Origin: Hepsetus odoe
Taxonomy: Eukaryota; Chordata; Actinopteri; Characiformes; Hepsetidae
DNA length: 64,000 nt
Direction of reading: 5' to 3'
Assembly (NCBI GenBank): GCA_017165825.1
Contig: CM029366.1
Location: forward strand, 21,883,750-21,947,749
A model generated the notes under the pieces. That model was not told where the DNA came from. It worked only from the letters and a program-made list of their open reading frames with translations, and made no database searches. Below are positions 45,639 through 58,129 of this stretch, piece by piece (position 1 is the first letter of the stretch; each line of letters starts with the position of its first letter). The position numbers were made by a program, and so were the translations under genes.

Positions 45639-46280
45639 TCTGCCTCAGAAACTGCTCAGGTACAGGGACTGCACTGCAAATGAGAGCCAAAAACTTTGTC
45701 CTTCAGGAACCTGGAGAACGTTTCTCCAACAATGCGTTCAAAGTACAAGGAAGTCATTCTTTGGAAGCAAAATATGGAAAAATGGCTCAAGACAGAATGG
45801 ACAAATTCTGCCTGACTGATGATTATGGCTGGAGAAATCACTGAGTTACAACAGAAATAGCAATGTTTTATTGTGCTGACTACATTTGTCACGTTGGGGT
45901 GGTGTGAGTAGGACGTTGACGCGGAGCCAGGGATCTGTGACTTGATTTTATTTAACGTAAAGAACATAAAAGCACCCGCTGACTCACTGGGACCTTTAAA
46001 CCCTTCTCCAGTGAGACACACCCGTTGTCCTTAATGAGACGGGAACATCCCATCAATCAAATGACCAACTTGAGCGCAAAACCTCAGTTTTAGAAGTTGC
46101 CTCCATGAAGAGTTTAACACTTTTTACTGGAAACCTATGTAGTGACTCTAAACCAACAATAACCAAACTGATCTACAGCTTCTTGCTGAATAAGAAGGGT
46201 TCTGCAGAGCTTGTCCAACCTAGCAACTGTTGCTATGGATGAGAGCATGCATGGATAGATCAAAAAAGTATATGAGAGGA
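45639..46280. other. Noncoding stretch with a possible old transposon end
   Basis: The block 45888-46070 (GTCACGTTGGGGTGGTGTGA, GACACACCCGTTGTCC) has CpG-containing, transposon-like composition unlike its neighbours, but I cannot identify it. I see no genes. Confidence 0.35.
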
Positions 46281-46284
46281 GAAA

Positions 46285-46335
<51 letters not shown>
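46281..46335. repeat. (GA)n microsatellite
   Basis: GA run with one AAAG interruption. Confidence 0.97.
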
Positions 46336-46339
<4 letters not shown>

Positions 46340-48649
46340 CTCAAGCTCCTGGGGGTCAGATGTGCTGAGTCAGAATGTGACTAAATTGCTTCTTTCCCAG
46401 CCCAGTGAATGCCCCAAAGCCCAAAGTAACCAGTAACTGCAACCTTTATAGTGAGGGAAGTGTCCTCCCAAACACTCCCTCCCTCGGAATCCCAAACACC
46501 GTTATAAACCAACTGCAACCCGGACAAGAAAGAAGGAGGCTAATTTTGCTCATAACAAATGCCATAAATCCACCTGAGACTGATCAATAATCAATCAATA
46601 GCTGTTTGAAAGCAACTGATTTGAAATTAAATATTCATTTTAGTGATTTAAAGATGCCCATTTCAGCAGATTGTTCCTGCAATTGTTTCTGCAATGCCCG
46701 AACTTTCACTGAAACAGTGTTCGGCAAAATGATTGCCACTGATGTCTTTTATACTGACACATACCAATATCGCCACATGAATGAGAGAGTCCTTTTGGAC
46801 TGCAATGCCTAATCTCATCAAATACCAAAGCTGCCACAGAAATCAAGGCAATCGAACAGAAGATAAAAAAAAGAAAGAAAAAAATAAATATTTGAGTGGT
46901 GTTGGAATTCTGCTGTGGAATGCCAACTCAAGAGCACTTTAATGTAGCAAAGAACAGCTTGAATAAACAGAGTGAACACTGTAGACTCAATAGTGTGTCT
47001 CAGGAGAGCACAGGCAGATGTGGAGTGCGTTTTAATGGACCGATATCTGTAGGCTGCGGTCAGTGGCGCTGGGTTACACACCTCTGCATCTGATCCTAAT
47101 GTGAACTGACAACGGCCAAAACAAACATACATCTGCCTCTACTCTCACACACACACGTGCTTAACTCAGGAGAAGATTGGAGAGCTTCACAGCAGGTAGA
47201 GTTTTTGGACTCTGGAAGGAAGCTGTAAAGCATTAGCATTTGTTTTCTTTCTCTTGTGTTTCTCCATGTTTGGGTTCTTTTTGCTCTTTTTGTGTCTGTG
47301 AATCACTCCGGGTCTTTGTATTTTAACTGTGCGTTGTGACAACAGTTAAATTAACCTTTAAAATATAACTAACAAATGAAAATAGAGAAATTGCTATTCT
47401 TATAAAATAGTCCTCATGAGGGCCATGATGCCAAACACTAGGCTTTGGGCAGAGAAGTCATATTTAGATGTTGATTGAAGAAATGTTCTTTTCTTGTTAG
47501 CACCATGGTTCTGACATGTCAGAGCACCATGCTGACCCTGAGATGCGTGAAAGTGGCACAGAGATTGACAGAGTGTGAAAAAGAGAGAGAGACAGAGAGA
47601 GGCGTTTGTGCTCTGGTGTGGTCCATGCAGTGCAGCAGCTCCTGACGGATTGATTAAAGGGTCGTTGAGTGGCTGTAGTGTAATTAAAAAGTGACTTTAC
47701 CCTCTGGCAAAATGTGCCTGCTGTTCATTCACTGAAACCTTTCCCCTTGCACTTCCCTGCTGCGGCTTCATACACATGCCCTTCTGCCCAGCTCACACAA
47801 AGTCTCCACACTTTAAGCCGCAAAAGTAATGAAATCAATTATGGAGTTAATTACTTTGATTTATTTGGGTTTTCTTTGCAGGGAACTCCAGAATGATATT
47901 ACATATTTAGAAGTGCAAGGCTGGCTAAATCCTTTTTTAATAAGTAGATCACGCAGGCAAGCAGAGACTGATTGGTGCTTTTCAATTGCTACGGATCAAC
48001 AGTTATAACAAAACAGAAGCGAATGAATTATTTAACAGCACATGGGTTTAATGAGGTGTGTGCACAGACAACCTGCATTTGCATCAATAACACACATTCA
48101 ATGTTTTATGATTTATTGTCTGATACATATTTTCTGTTCCCCGACAGCGAGAACAAAGGTGGTCTGGTTAATTAAACAGCAGCAAAGCACTCCGTCGCGT
48201 TAGGGAGAGGCTTTAATTGTAATAAGGCTGAAACGTATAGGGCCGCTGAGTGTGATAGAATACAAAAAACACAATGCATGGCTATTGTTGAAGAGACCAC
48301 AGCGCGATAATCAGCTTCAGTACGTGCAGGAGAGATTACAGGCTAATGCAGCTCCTCAGTTATGGCAGGATTGTAACTTTGCATTTGCTCACTCTCTCAT
48401 GCTAGTGCTGCCTTAATTTAGAAATCCATCAGCAGGTTAGGCTACTGGTCACCTGTCAGATGTAAGGCTCATAAGTTTAGCCTGTTTCTTATTTGCAAAT
48501 CTTTAGCCACAAATAGGCAGTAAAATGGCTTTTTTCTTTTTGTCTTGAAAACTGTTTTGCATTTTTAACAAAACCAAAACATGCTCCCATTTGCAGACCC
48601 TAGTTTGTCTGGGTTGCTAGAAATGACTCCATCTTTTTTCCTCTAAAAC
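46336..48649. other. Noncoding stretch with the strongest conserved-element candidates
   Basis: Between about 47,630 and 48,400 the sequence is complex, free of simple repeats, and dense in homeodomain-type cores: GTAATTAAAAAG, GGAGTTAATTAC, GGTTAATTAAAC and CTTTAATTGTAATAAGG. This composition is typical of vertebrate developmental enhancers, but conservation cannot be assessed from one genome. No coding exon is seen. Confidence 0.4.
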
Positions 48650-48915
48650 ACATCCATCATTCATCATCTGAACCATGTATCCTGGAGCCTATCCCAGCAC
48701 TCATAGGACAAAGGGCAGAGAAACACCCTGGATGGGTTGCCAGCCCATCACAGGACACACAAACACCCTCACACGCTGGGGCATTTTAGCATCTCAAGTT
48801 CACTTAACATACATGTCTTTGGAGGAAACCAGAGCCCCCAAGCAGACATGCACACTCCACACAGAAATGACTCAGTCTATCCCTGCTGAGAACCCAGACC
48901 CTTCTCACCCACACT
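48650..48915 (-). mobile_element. tRNA-derived SINE, family B, diverged
   Basis: In plus-strand reading: TCCTGGAGCCTATCCCAGCA, GGTTGCCAGCCCATCACAGG, TACATGTCTTTGGAGGAAAC, ACACTCCACACAGAAATGAC and the head relic AGAACCCAGACCCTTCTCA. The first two blocks parallel the RTE-like module of the chimeric family A copies. Confidence 0.8.
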
Positions 48916-49751
48916 TATAAAATATATCATTTTTGAAAAAGTTAGAATTTATTTAAAGGGTCCAAAAAGTCATGTTCACTCTCCAGTCCATATGGACCCT
49001 ACACGGATAAAAGCTGTGAAAACAGCAGTTCATGTCACGGTTGGTGGTCATTATCGGTTCCTATATCATTCTATTGGTGGTGCGGTGCTTGAGAGTTCAT
49101 GTTTCGGTGATGATATCTAATATGAAGTTAAGTCACAGGCTCCTGGCTTTGCGTTTAATGTCTTAATGTTTTATAATACATAGTTATAAAGGCTGTATAT
49201 TTAATTTTGAGGGATAAAGAGTTAAAAATGGCCATGTGACTGTTTAAGTCGTTCAAACTTAATTTAATTAAATTAAATTAAACAAAAAACGCAGCTTCAC
49301 ATAACACACTTCTTTGTTTCTATCCCTGACACATTTGCTATAAGCTTTTACTATGTGCTTTGTAAAGAGGGGAGAACCCTGAATGACTGAGGGGCCGAGA
49401 GCTGGACAGAGGCCCTGGAACAGGCTTGAGATTATAGAGTATATAATGGATTATAGATTAAAGCTTATAGATATAACATTTCTCAGGGGGCCTTGAGATT
49501 TATAGATTTACCAAAGGCTTTAACATGTGCAGGCCACATGCAAGACATTGTTCTCCATCTTTCATGGATAGCTGATGCTTGGCACTATGTAAAGTTATCA
49601 TAGGCTTACGTGCAGCCGAGACAGAAATCCATTTCATGAAGCATGTTGATCATGATGATGTTGTATTCAGAGACCATTTGGAATTTATTTGTGGGAGATG
49701 CAATTGATGATTGGTGTTTTTACATCCTGTATATTCCTGCACATGGCAAGT
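48916..49751. other. Noncoding stretch, nothing recognised
   Basis: AT-rich unique DNA including a short TTAAA run near 49260. Confidence 0.55.
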
Positions 49752-49841
49752 TTCTCTTCTCTTCTCTTCTCTTCTCTTCTCTTCTCTTCTCTTCTCTTCT
49801 CTTCTCTTCTCTTCTCTTCTCTTCTCTTCTCTTCTCTTCTC
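49752..49841. repeat. Pentanucleotide array (CTTCT)n
   Basis: About 18 near-perfect five-base units. All overlapping frames (Leu-Phe-Ser repeats or Arg-Glu-Lys repeats) are artefacts. Confidence 0.98.
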
Positions 49842-50357
49842 TTCCATATATCCATATCCTGTAATAACAGCAAGGAAACGAGCTCAAACAAGAGGGTGTA
49901 GTCATACTTTGGATGCTGATTTTACAACTCATCTAAAGCTAAATGGCCTGATGGTTCTTTAATTAAATGGATGAGTGACTTCCTCATAAAGTCTTGGGCG
50001 GAAAACAGGCATGATCAGCCAATGTGCTTTTTATTTAAACAGTAATATCAGAGCAAATCTGCAGCAAGCTAACTGTCTGCATTACAGTACTGGCTAAAAG
50101 GCTCAGGGGCAGACAAATTCTAGACCTGGCTTTTTAGTGAGCTTGACACCAATGTAAAGTGGCCATAACTATTAAGAGCTGAATATGATTCAAATGAACA
50201 CCTCTCGACTAGGTTCCAAATGAAAGCTATAATCTATAAAATCCATTTGTTACCCATTTGAACTATACATCTGTAATATATATTAAAGTTAACAAAACCT
50301 GGCATTTTTCTCTTCCCTTCTGATATCAATAGTTATTTTTGGGGAGGGATTTGAAAG
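49842..50357. other. Noncoding stretch, nothing recognised
   Basis: Unique DNA. Confidence 0.55.
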
Positions 50358-50540
50358 AGAAAGTGAAATGAAATTTCACCTCTGCACACGTGCAGCAGGG
50401 GGCAGCTATTGAAAGCACCCGAGGAGCAGTGACGGTGATGGTATCTTGCTCAAGGGTATCTCAGGGCAACCTACTGGTCCGGGATTTGAACCCACGATCT
50501 TCTGATCCTGGGGCCTAGTCCCTAACCACTAGCCCCTTTT
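50358..50540 (-). mobile_element. tRNA-derived SINE, family A, internal deletion near the 3' end
   Basis: AGAAAGTGAAATGAAATTTC, ACACGTGCAGCAGGGGGCAG, CTTGCTCAAGGGTATCTCAG, the B-box complement GGGATTTGAACCC and the A-box complement CCTAACCACTAGCCCC. The usual CACAGCACAG part before the tail is missing. Confidence 0.85.
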
Positions 50541-53220
50541 GCAGTACAGAATTGACACAAACATATCCTGATAAAATAAATGTAATAATTAACAAAATGT
50601 GCCATTTACTCTGGACATTCAAACTTTTGCAAATAACTGTATGTTGTCGTATTGATGGCACTGTTAAATCAAAGGAAGGCTTTCGGTAGGTGTGACAAGC
50701 AAAATAAATGTTAAATTTACTGCGTTAAATTGGCCTAAGATGTTATTTTAAGTGCTTCCACACAATATCTTTAAATTCTACGGAGCTAGCAAAGGCGTGT
50801 CCAAAATGTTGCTGCAGCTCTGATATTTCACAAAATATCTCACTTGATGACTGACGCCAACTGATTAAACAAGTAGAATCTTGTATATTTGAAACCCAGC
50901 AGCCACACCCGCCAAGGACAGGTTAGATTAGATGCTCTTGAAATAAATCAACCATATTATAATTTCACTTTTAACACAAAATTATTATGATCGGCTAAAC
51001 AAACTAAAATCACAGGTTCAAAACAGACCTGTCACATTAAGCTAGCACTGCACTACCAAGCACAGTGATTTTGTTTTACAGCAACAATTAGGATAAGCAG
51101 TTAACCACGTAAAATAAAGATTCAAAATACCAAGGAGAGTAGGCCGAAGAGGAGAACAACATGAAGCAAGTAACCTTGCAGATAATTAGCCACGTTCTAA
51201 TGAAAAGGTTGCAATGCCTGAAGACCAATCAAGAAAATCTGACAACTTGTCAGACAATTTCTGTAAATCTATTAGAACTTCTTGAATAAAAAATAGACAG
51301 GCTGTCCACTCAGGCATATAGCCACATGGACAGCAGCTGAAGAGGCTACTGATCAATGCCCAGAAGGCACTGACTTTATGAAGTCATTTACACACCATCA
51401 GTTATACATCATCCTTCTTCATCATCTCTTTCCCTGTTCCTTATCCCCTTGGTAATCTTATCCATCTGCAAGTGGCACAGAGATGGTACACTGTGTCTGT
51501 GCTAGGTCCATGACTGGGGACTAGGACAGACCTCCAAACTCACCACCCACTATCATGGACTTGAGGTCTGGACCTACAAGAGCTGGCCCTTCTGGTGGAA
51601 TGAGCTGGCTGAACCTGCCTGTTTGCTCTCAAATCAGTTTCACTGGCTTATTTGGGAACAGGACAGCAGACAGCACAATCTTTTTGTGCTGAGTAAAAAT
51701 CCCAAACATTTTTGAAAATGGGCAATAATTGATCAACAAACCAATAGAAATAGTCCAAAGTTATAAAAATGAATGTATTTTACAGCCAGTATACTAATAA
51801 AGAAGCAGGATGCATGTGCAGATCTGTTGTGTATGTGAGCAGTGGCAGACACAAACAAGGCTTGGACCCCTGCAACCCAGGTATAGTAATAATGCACCAC
51901 AAGGGACAAATGGAGGGATTTTATATACATTGAACATGGACAAAATGCACTTAGGAATGAAAAGAAGGTGAGATTGCAAACAAAACACAGGTGGGGAGGA
52001 TAATCAAGAGGTTTGAGACACAAAACAAAAGCAAACACAAAAGCACACAAAGATAGTATTTCAGAGGTTTAACATTTTTAAGACAATAATGTCCTAATAT
52101 CATTTATGAATAAGGATATAAATCATACATTGATGATGTAGCTTCATCCAGAAATATTGATAGCCAATGTCCAGTGGAACTAGTCCAAAGAGGGAAAGTT
52201 TAATGAACTGCCATATTTTTCACAGACTTGTGCTGCAGTATGTGCACGGTGTGTTTTTCCCATTGTGGCCTAAAGATATTGCTGGAAAACACCTCACTGA
52301 ATTATTGACTGCAAACAAAGACAGGGAATGTTCCATTCATATGTGCACCAAGATATCGGACAAAAAAATCAGTTTGCCTTCACAACTCAATAGTAGTGAT
52401 GCTTTCAGCAGCACTTTTTTTCTGATAGTGTCTCATGTTTCTTTCCATATTAGAGCTGGCCACATTCATTGCGTTTCCATTTATAGTGTGAGGTGCAAGA
52501 GAGAGTGGGGAGGCAGAGAGCCTTTCACAGATGGATCTGCCTGATGATGATAGGCAGGGTGCGTGAAAGAGAGAGGGAGGGAGGGAGGGAGGGAAAGAGA
52601 GATGGGCAGAAGGAATAAGAGAGAGGAGGAACAAGAGAGTAAATGTACTGCACGTCTGGGCACTTGCTTGGAAAAAAAGGAGAAGAAACCCACCTGTATT
52701 GATTTTCTCCTCACTGCTAGTATTCTTCTTCCGCCATATTGTTCTAATTCAATAATGCTCCTTACAGACAGGCCTGATACGCTCTCTCCGCTTTGAATGT
52801 GGATCGTTTAATGTCTCGTCCCATCGCTCCTGTTGTAATGGATTCGAAAATTCCATCAGCTGGGGCGTCCCCTCTTGATTCACTCTGTAATCTGAGGTGA
52901 GAGCCTCAGAGTAAGCTGAATTCATCTTCACACTTTGTGGTCAACTACATCTGTTTTTCTTCTGTTTGATACAGTTAATAATCAAAAGTTTTATTATGAT
53001 TTTAGAAATCTATTTTTGCATAAACTGTATAGGTAAATTGGGCCACTGTCCAGCTTTTCAGCTTTTAAGTCAAGTAAACCACTCAAGGAGTGGATTTCAG
53101 CCCAATCATTTTTGAGAAAATTAATGTTCAAGAAAAATGCTATCAAATTTTCAGTTATGTGCTTTGGCATAGCAGGCTGCTGCTTAATTCTGGAATGCAG
53201 TATATTTTTCAAATAAACAC
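50541..53220. other. Noncoding stretch with a GGGA microsatellite
   Basis: Mostly unique DNA. The 125-codon frame at 52167-52544 and the 105-codon minus-strand frame at 51733-52050 have no recognisable domain. The region around 51,440-51,610 could be an old retroelement fragment, but I could not place it. Confidence 0.45.
52566..52606. repeat. Purine-rich (GGGA)n run
   Basis: GAGAGAGGGAGGGAGGGAGG followed by GAAAGAGAGA. It is short and imperfect. Confidence 0.9.
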
Positions 53221-53455
53221 AGCGGTGGCTTAGTGTTTACAGAATAAGCCCCAGGATCAAAGGTTGTGGGTTCCAATCTCAGACCAGTAGGTTGCCCTGA
53301 GGTACCTTTGAGCAAGGTACCATCACCATCATGGCTCCCCAGATGCTTTTATTAGCTGCCCCCTGCTGCACAGTGCGTGTATGGGTGAAAAGCAGAGGAT
53401 GCATTTCATTGTGGATCACTGTGCTGTGCCGTGTTTCACAAATAGTCACTCTTTC
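53221..53455 (+). mobile_element. tRNA-derived SINE, family A, near full length
   Basis: Head AGCGGTGGCTTAGTGTTTAC with B-box relic GGGTTCCAATCTC, then AGTAGGTTGCCCTGAGGTAC, GCTGCCCCCTGCTGCACAGT and GGTGAAAAGCAGAGGATGCA, with tail AAATAGTCACTCTTTC. Confidence 0.86.
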
Positions 53456-56218
53456 TCTAAAATATTCAAGAAGTTCGGCCACTTTACATTTTGTCCGATT
53501 TTTATTCAGGAGAAGTTTTACAACACTGGGGAGAGGGAGAAGCTGAAGCATCTGCAAGTTCATCAAAATCACCTGCCCTACCGTTCAGGTAACTCTAATG
53601 ACACAAAATCTAATGGCATGGAATGAATAAACAAAGAAACCATTATGTTCTGATATTTTTTTTTTAAATAATATTTCAAAACTCTCCATATGTCTTGTAA
53701 AAAAAAAAAAAAAACCTGCTTACAATCTCCCACGACTGACATGTTTCCTTTACCAGCGTAGCAGGCTCTGCACAACACAGATGACCTAGATATGCATGTT
53801 TTACCCTGAGACCAGCTTATTTGAAGCCCACTGCTTGTGGCCCACCCCTGGCTTCATTTGAGTGTTCTGATTAATTACGCTTCTCCAAGTGGAGCTGGAG
53901 CTTCATGCTCAATGAGATAATTAGCATGAGTGAGACTTCAGCCACTGCACTGATCCTGGAGCTGCTGTCACACTTCTCGGCAGTTTTTTTTTCCTTTCGG
54001 CGAGGTGCAGGAGAGATCGTGTTAGCTTTGCGGCTAGTGATCGGTGCTAATGCAAAACTTCTGACTCCTACTCGCAGCCAGTCATCTGCTCTCGCCCACT
54101 TTACACTTTCTTCCTCACTCTCTCTCACTTTTTTTTCCTTTCCCATGGCTCATCCCTCACCACTGTGCTCTGCTTTTTTTGTTTTTTTTTGCTTTTTTTC
54201 TGTTTTCCCCTCCTCCCTCTGTCCGGTAAAACATGTCTGCTGCTTCACAGGCTCAGCCTAGCCGTGCATGTTGAAAGAGTGGTCAACTATCCAATTAATT
54301 TGTTTGTTTCTTTTTTTAATGACTAAGTGAGTCGAGTGAATCAATTAGTCAACACAAACATATTGAAAGTTTTGTCTGCCAAACCAGGCACAACTTTAAT
54401 GAGCAAGCCAGCAGCAGGCCAAAACGTGCATGTCCCAATTTACTTTTCCTAGATCATTCCACCGTTCCGATTTACACTTTTGTGCATTGTTCATTACGTT
54501 TGGGTGGATTAGCTGTTTAAAGTGTATTTTAACAACTGTCACGCCTCCTCCAGGACACACATAAACAGAGGAATCAGAAAATGGGATGAAAATAAACCGC
54601 AAATTAAATAAAGGTTCCATATACTTGTGCGCATTAGCAGGCCTGACAGTATTACTGTGAGCTCACTGCTACTCATGGCCCATGTCAGGATACAACAGTG
54701 CACTCCCACACACTCCACTCCAGTGGAGGAGATGGAGCTATTCTTACACACCTACTGTACTTCTTGATGTGATTAACCCCATCATCATGTGTCCCCTCCT
54801 GTGTGGTTGTAATTGCTGAAACATGCTGCTCATCATCACCCCTCTAAAGGAACGGATGATTTATGACTGGCGCTCAGTGAGTCAGACTTTGCCAGCACAG
54901 CTCACAATCATCAGCATAATTGCACTTCACGGTGAACAGCAGATAGGTACCCAGATGGGTGGTAACTGCTAACATTTACTCACATGTACAGTACATACAT
55001 TAAATTTAATTGGACTCTGTTCATAAGTCATATCAAATCATAATTCTTTTACAAAGTGTATTTGTGGGGAAAGGAGTCTACTTTTTATGCAGTAATTCAG
55101 AGTTTCAGACTGAGATAGACATTCTCTTTTTGACTTGAATTCTACTTTGTTCTGTTGATTAAGAACATGGACTGTTTGTTACCGATCATGCTTCTTACTT
55201 TTGAGATTTTTTTGTTTTTAACCAGCAGCAAAAAGAAAAAAACCCAGTTAACAACCTATTTTTTCACAATCCGAACATTTCCTGCACTAAAAGGCGCTGG
55301 ATGTACAAGTGCAGTTTAACAGGGAACTCGAAATTTCTCATTTGATTCACCAGATACTTTTTTTTCTTCTCCAGTCATTATTTAATTGAACCATTTTTGA
55401 ACACTTTTACTGAAGTGTGGGTTAAATCTAGCAACCTCTGGTGAAAATACAGCACTAGAGGGGGGATGGATGTTGCTATTGATAAAATCAATCACTCTGG
55501 CTAAGATTAAGGGGAAACTCTTAAACCTGTTAGAGCGGCACAGAGCGGTTTAATTGTATTATTAGTGATCACAAAAAAATGATTCTATTTATTTGATTCA
55601 GTTTCTATAATGTATGCATCATATTTACTATGTACAACATTGTATCCTTTATTTTGGACATTCAGTTTTAGATGAAACTGTTATTGCACTTGGAATAAGT
55701 AAACTACTGAGTATAAACATTTAAGAATTACTTTAATGGAACTTAAAAATACACCTACAGTAAAAATGTCTAAATTCTACTATTTAAACATTTTACTAAT
55801 TCATAGTCAAAGCTACACTTGCTTTATTAGCTAGGTCAGACTTGATCCATTACATATTATCAGGCGAGAGGGGGGGTGGGGGTGAAACTGGTACCAGCCC
55901 AACTAAGGATGGGCATGGCTAGGAGCTAAAATCTTAACTTTATGATAAGAGAGCTAACACCTGGAAGGATGCACCACTAAATGAATTTTTTTTACAGCTT
56001 TAGAGAATCATTTTTACAATAAAATATACTTTGTGAAAAATACAAAAGTACTTTATTTTTTACTTTCAACACCATTTGAACCCTTGAAGTATATTAATGA
56101 TGCATTAAAGTGCATTTTTTCATTTTTTTCCAGTGTAAAAATCACCCAATCTCAATCACAAATTCATTCAAACGTCTTTGCTTTTCAAAGAAAACTAGGC
56201 AAACTAAGCAAAACTAAG
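53456..56218. other. Noncoding stretch with candidate conserved blocks
   Basis: The block at about 53,850-54,120 (GATTAATTACGCTTCTCC, TGAGATAATTAGCATGAG) and the block at 54,530-54,910 are complex and contain homeodomain-type cores. They are possible regulatory elements. Poly-T and poly-A runs occur near 53,700 and 54,180. There are no exons. Confidence 0.4.
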
Positions 56219-56459
56219 CAGCAGTGGCCTACTGGTTAGGGAGTTGGCCCCAGTATCGAAAGGTCATGGGTTTGAATCCCAGACCAATAGTTTGCCCTGA
56301 GGTACCCTTGAGCAGGGTACTGTCCCCATCACTGCTTCCCGGGCACTTTCAACAGTTGCCCCCTGCTGCACGTGTGTGTATGGGTGAAAGGTAGAGGTTG
56401 CATTTCGTTGAGATTCAATGTGTGCTGGGTTTCACAATGACAAGTTGTCACTTTCACTT
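56219..56459 (+). mobile_element. tRNA-derived SINE, family A, full length
   Basis: CAGCAGTGGCCTACTGGTTA head, B box ATGGGTTTGAATCCCAGACC, then AGTTTGCCCTGAGGTACCC, TTGCCCCCTGCTGCACGTG and GGTAGAGGTTGCATTTCGTT, with tail AGTTGTCACTTTCACTTC. It is preceded by a short AAACTAAGC direct repeat. Confidence 0.89.
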
Positions 56460-56685
56460 CATTGTTAGTCCTGTCTAATTGCGCCCACTAACTAGATCAC
56501 CCTTTATCACACAACGCCATCAAGCTGACCTTGCATGAGCTTCCTCCAAGTTACAGCCACGTAAAACCAGTCACTATAACTTTTCAGACTGCCGCAAACG
56601 CTTAACACACTTGGAGGAGTACACAAACTATCACTTATTTTACATCAGCCAACAGATGCAGGCTGGCATTGTACTGAATAATGAA

Positions 56686-56687
<2 letters not shown>

Positions 56688-56763
<76 letters not shown>
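56688..56763. repeat. (GATA)n-(GA)n microsatellite
   Basis: Three GATA units pass into a GA run. Confidence 0.97.
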
Positions 56764-56764
<1 letters not shown>

Positions 56765-56784
56765 CAGGCCTCTATGCTTTCTTG

Positions 56785-57024
56785 AAAAGTGAAAGTAACT
56801 ATTCTTGTCATTGCAAGGTCACAGCACAGCACAGAGTGAACCACAGAGAAATTTGACCTCTGCATTTAACCCATGCAAACACCGTGCAGCTATGAAAGTG
56901 CCCGGGGAGCAGTGACAGGGACGGTACCTTGCTCAAGGGTACCTCAGGGCAACCTACTGGCAAGGGGATTGAACCCACAATCTTCCCTAACTCCCTAACC
57001 ACTAGACCATGCTCCACTGCCCCA
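56785..57024 (-). mobile_element. tRNA-derived SINE, family A, near full length
   Basis: AAAAGTGAAAGTAACTATTC, ATGCAAACACCGTGCAGCTA (a small deletion removes GCAGGGG), GGTACCTTGCTCAAGGGTAC, GGGGATTGAACCC and ACCACTAGACC. It lies about 320 bp from an opposite-strand copy. Confidence 0.88.
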
Positions 57025-58044
57025 TGGACTCCATGCCACAGATTGCTGTCGCATTGCTGGGAATTAAACTTGGGAGTTCTCACTTGTTGTTTAAGAAAGA
57101 CAGTCATTTGTGTCATTTCTCACACAAGCTCTCCAAGAACTTTTCCAAAACCGTAATTTACAAACCAAGTTGTAGTCATCTGTTACCTTAACAGTACTGA
57201 TGAGGTTTGGATGATCAGCTTTACATTCATGCATTCCTTTTTTTATGAAGAGGCACCTGAGATGGGGAATTAGAGGTGAAAGGTCAGTAATAAATTCACT
57301 AGCCCAGGAGTACTAAAAATCCCCCGGCTTCCACCCAGATGCATTAATAAAAGAACAAAAAATCAGAAAAAGGCTGGAAGAAACCCAGCGAGGAATGTGA
57401 CTAGGTGTACTGCTTTGGAAATGCAATGTATTGAAGTTACTCCAAAAAACCTGCTTAGGCAGCCTGATATTCACATCAACACTGCCCAGTAAGAGGTAGC
57501 CAGACACAATGACTTTCAAATCTCCAGTCCAGAACTATGATCAACTTGATGAGACAGGCATCAGAAATGTGCATAATCCTCACCTTTTATGAAACCTGTT
57601 TTAATACGCTCGGAGAGATTTTCATTCTCAGTTTGAGAGTCTGAATTCTAATTGGCACCTCCTGGATCAATAAGAAGTTGTTAGGGTTGGTTGTAAGAGC
57701 TTCACTCATTTTGGTTTATTTATTAAGATTTCTTAGAAGGCAAAGTGTAAAGAAGTGTAAAACTCTTGTTTTCAGTGAATTATCTTGTGTTCTGTGGGTC
57801 CGATTGGCCAAAGCCATCTCACGGATGAATAAGAGCAGGTTTCTTTTGTTCATTTTAGGTTGTGCAATCAACAGCCCTGTGTGTTCAGAGAGAGTGGAAG
57901 CAGTCCGTTATAATGTGTGAATGTGTTGGAGGGGGGTAGAGGTATGATCCTTGCAAGCCACTAGTGTATTTTATTATTTAATTACTTTAAAGGGCATTTT
58001 GAAGCACCCTCACATTGCATTAGAGCTGCTGTACACAGACAGAG

Positions 58045-58045
<1 letters not shown>
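57025..58045. other. Noncoding stretch, nothing recognised
   Basis: Unique DNA with no exon seen. Confidence 0.55.

Positions 58046-58128
<83 letters not shown>
58046..58128. repeat. Compound microsatellite (TC)n-(AC)n
   Basis: About 40 bp of TC followed by about 40 bp of AC. Confidence 0.98.

Positions 58129-58129
<1 letters not shown>

Noticed and set aside
45888..46070. A second solo LTR beginning GTCACGTTGGGG
   Set aside because: I could not find matching terminal inverted repeats or a flanking duplication, so it is left as an unidentified block.
49752..49841. CRISPR-like regular repeats
   Set aside because: The repeats are continuous short tandem units without spacers, in a vertebrate genome.
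49650..49962. Several frames reading Leu-Phe-Ser or Arg-Glu-Lys repeats
   Set aside because: They are artefacts of the pentanucleotide array. A five-base period opens several frames equally.
51440..51610. LINE 2-like 3' coding fragment
   Set aside because: There is some resemblance to degenerate retroelement coding sequence (GCCCTTCTGGTGGAATGAGC), but no frame or tail is clear enough to support it.
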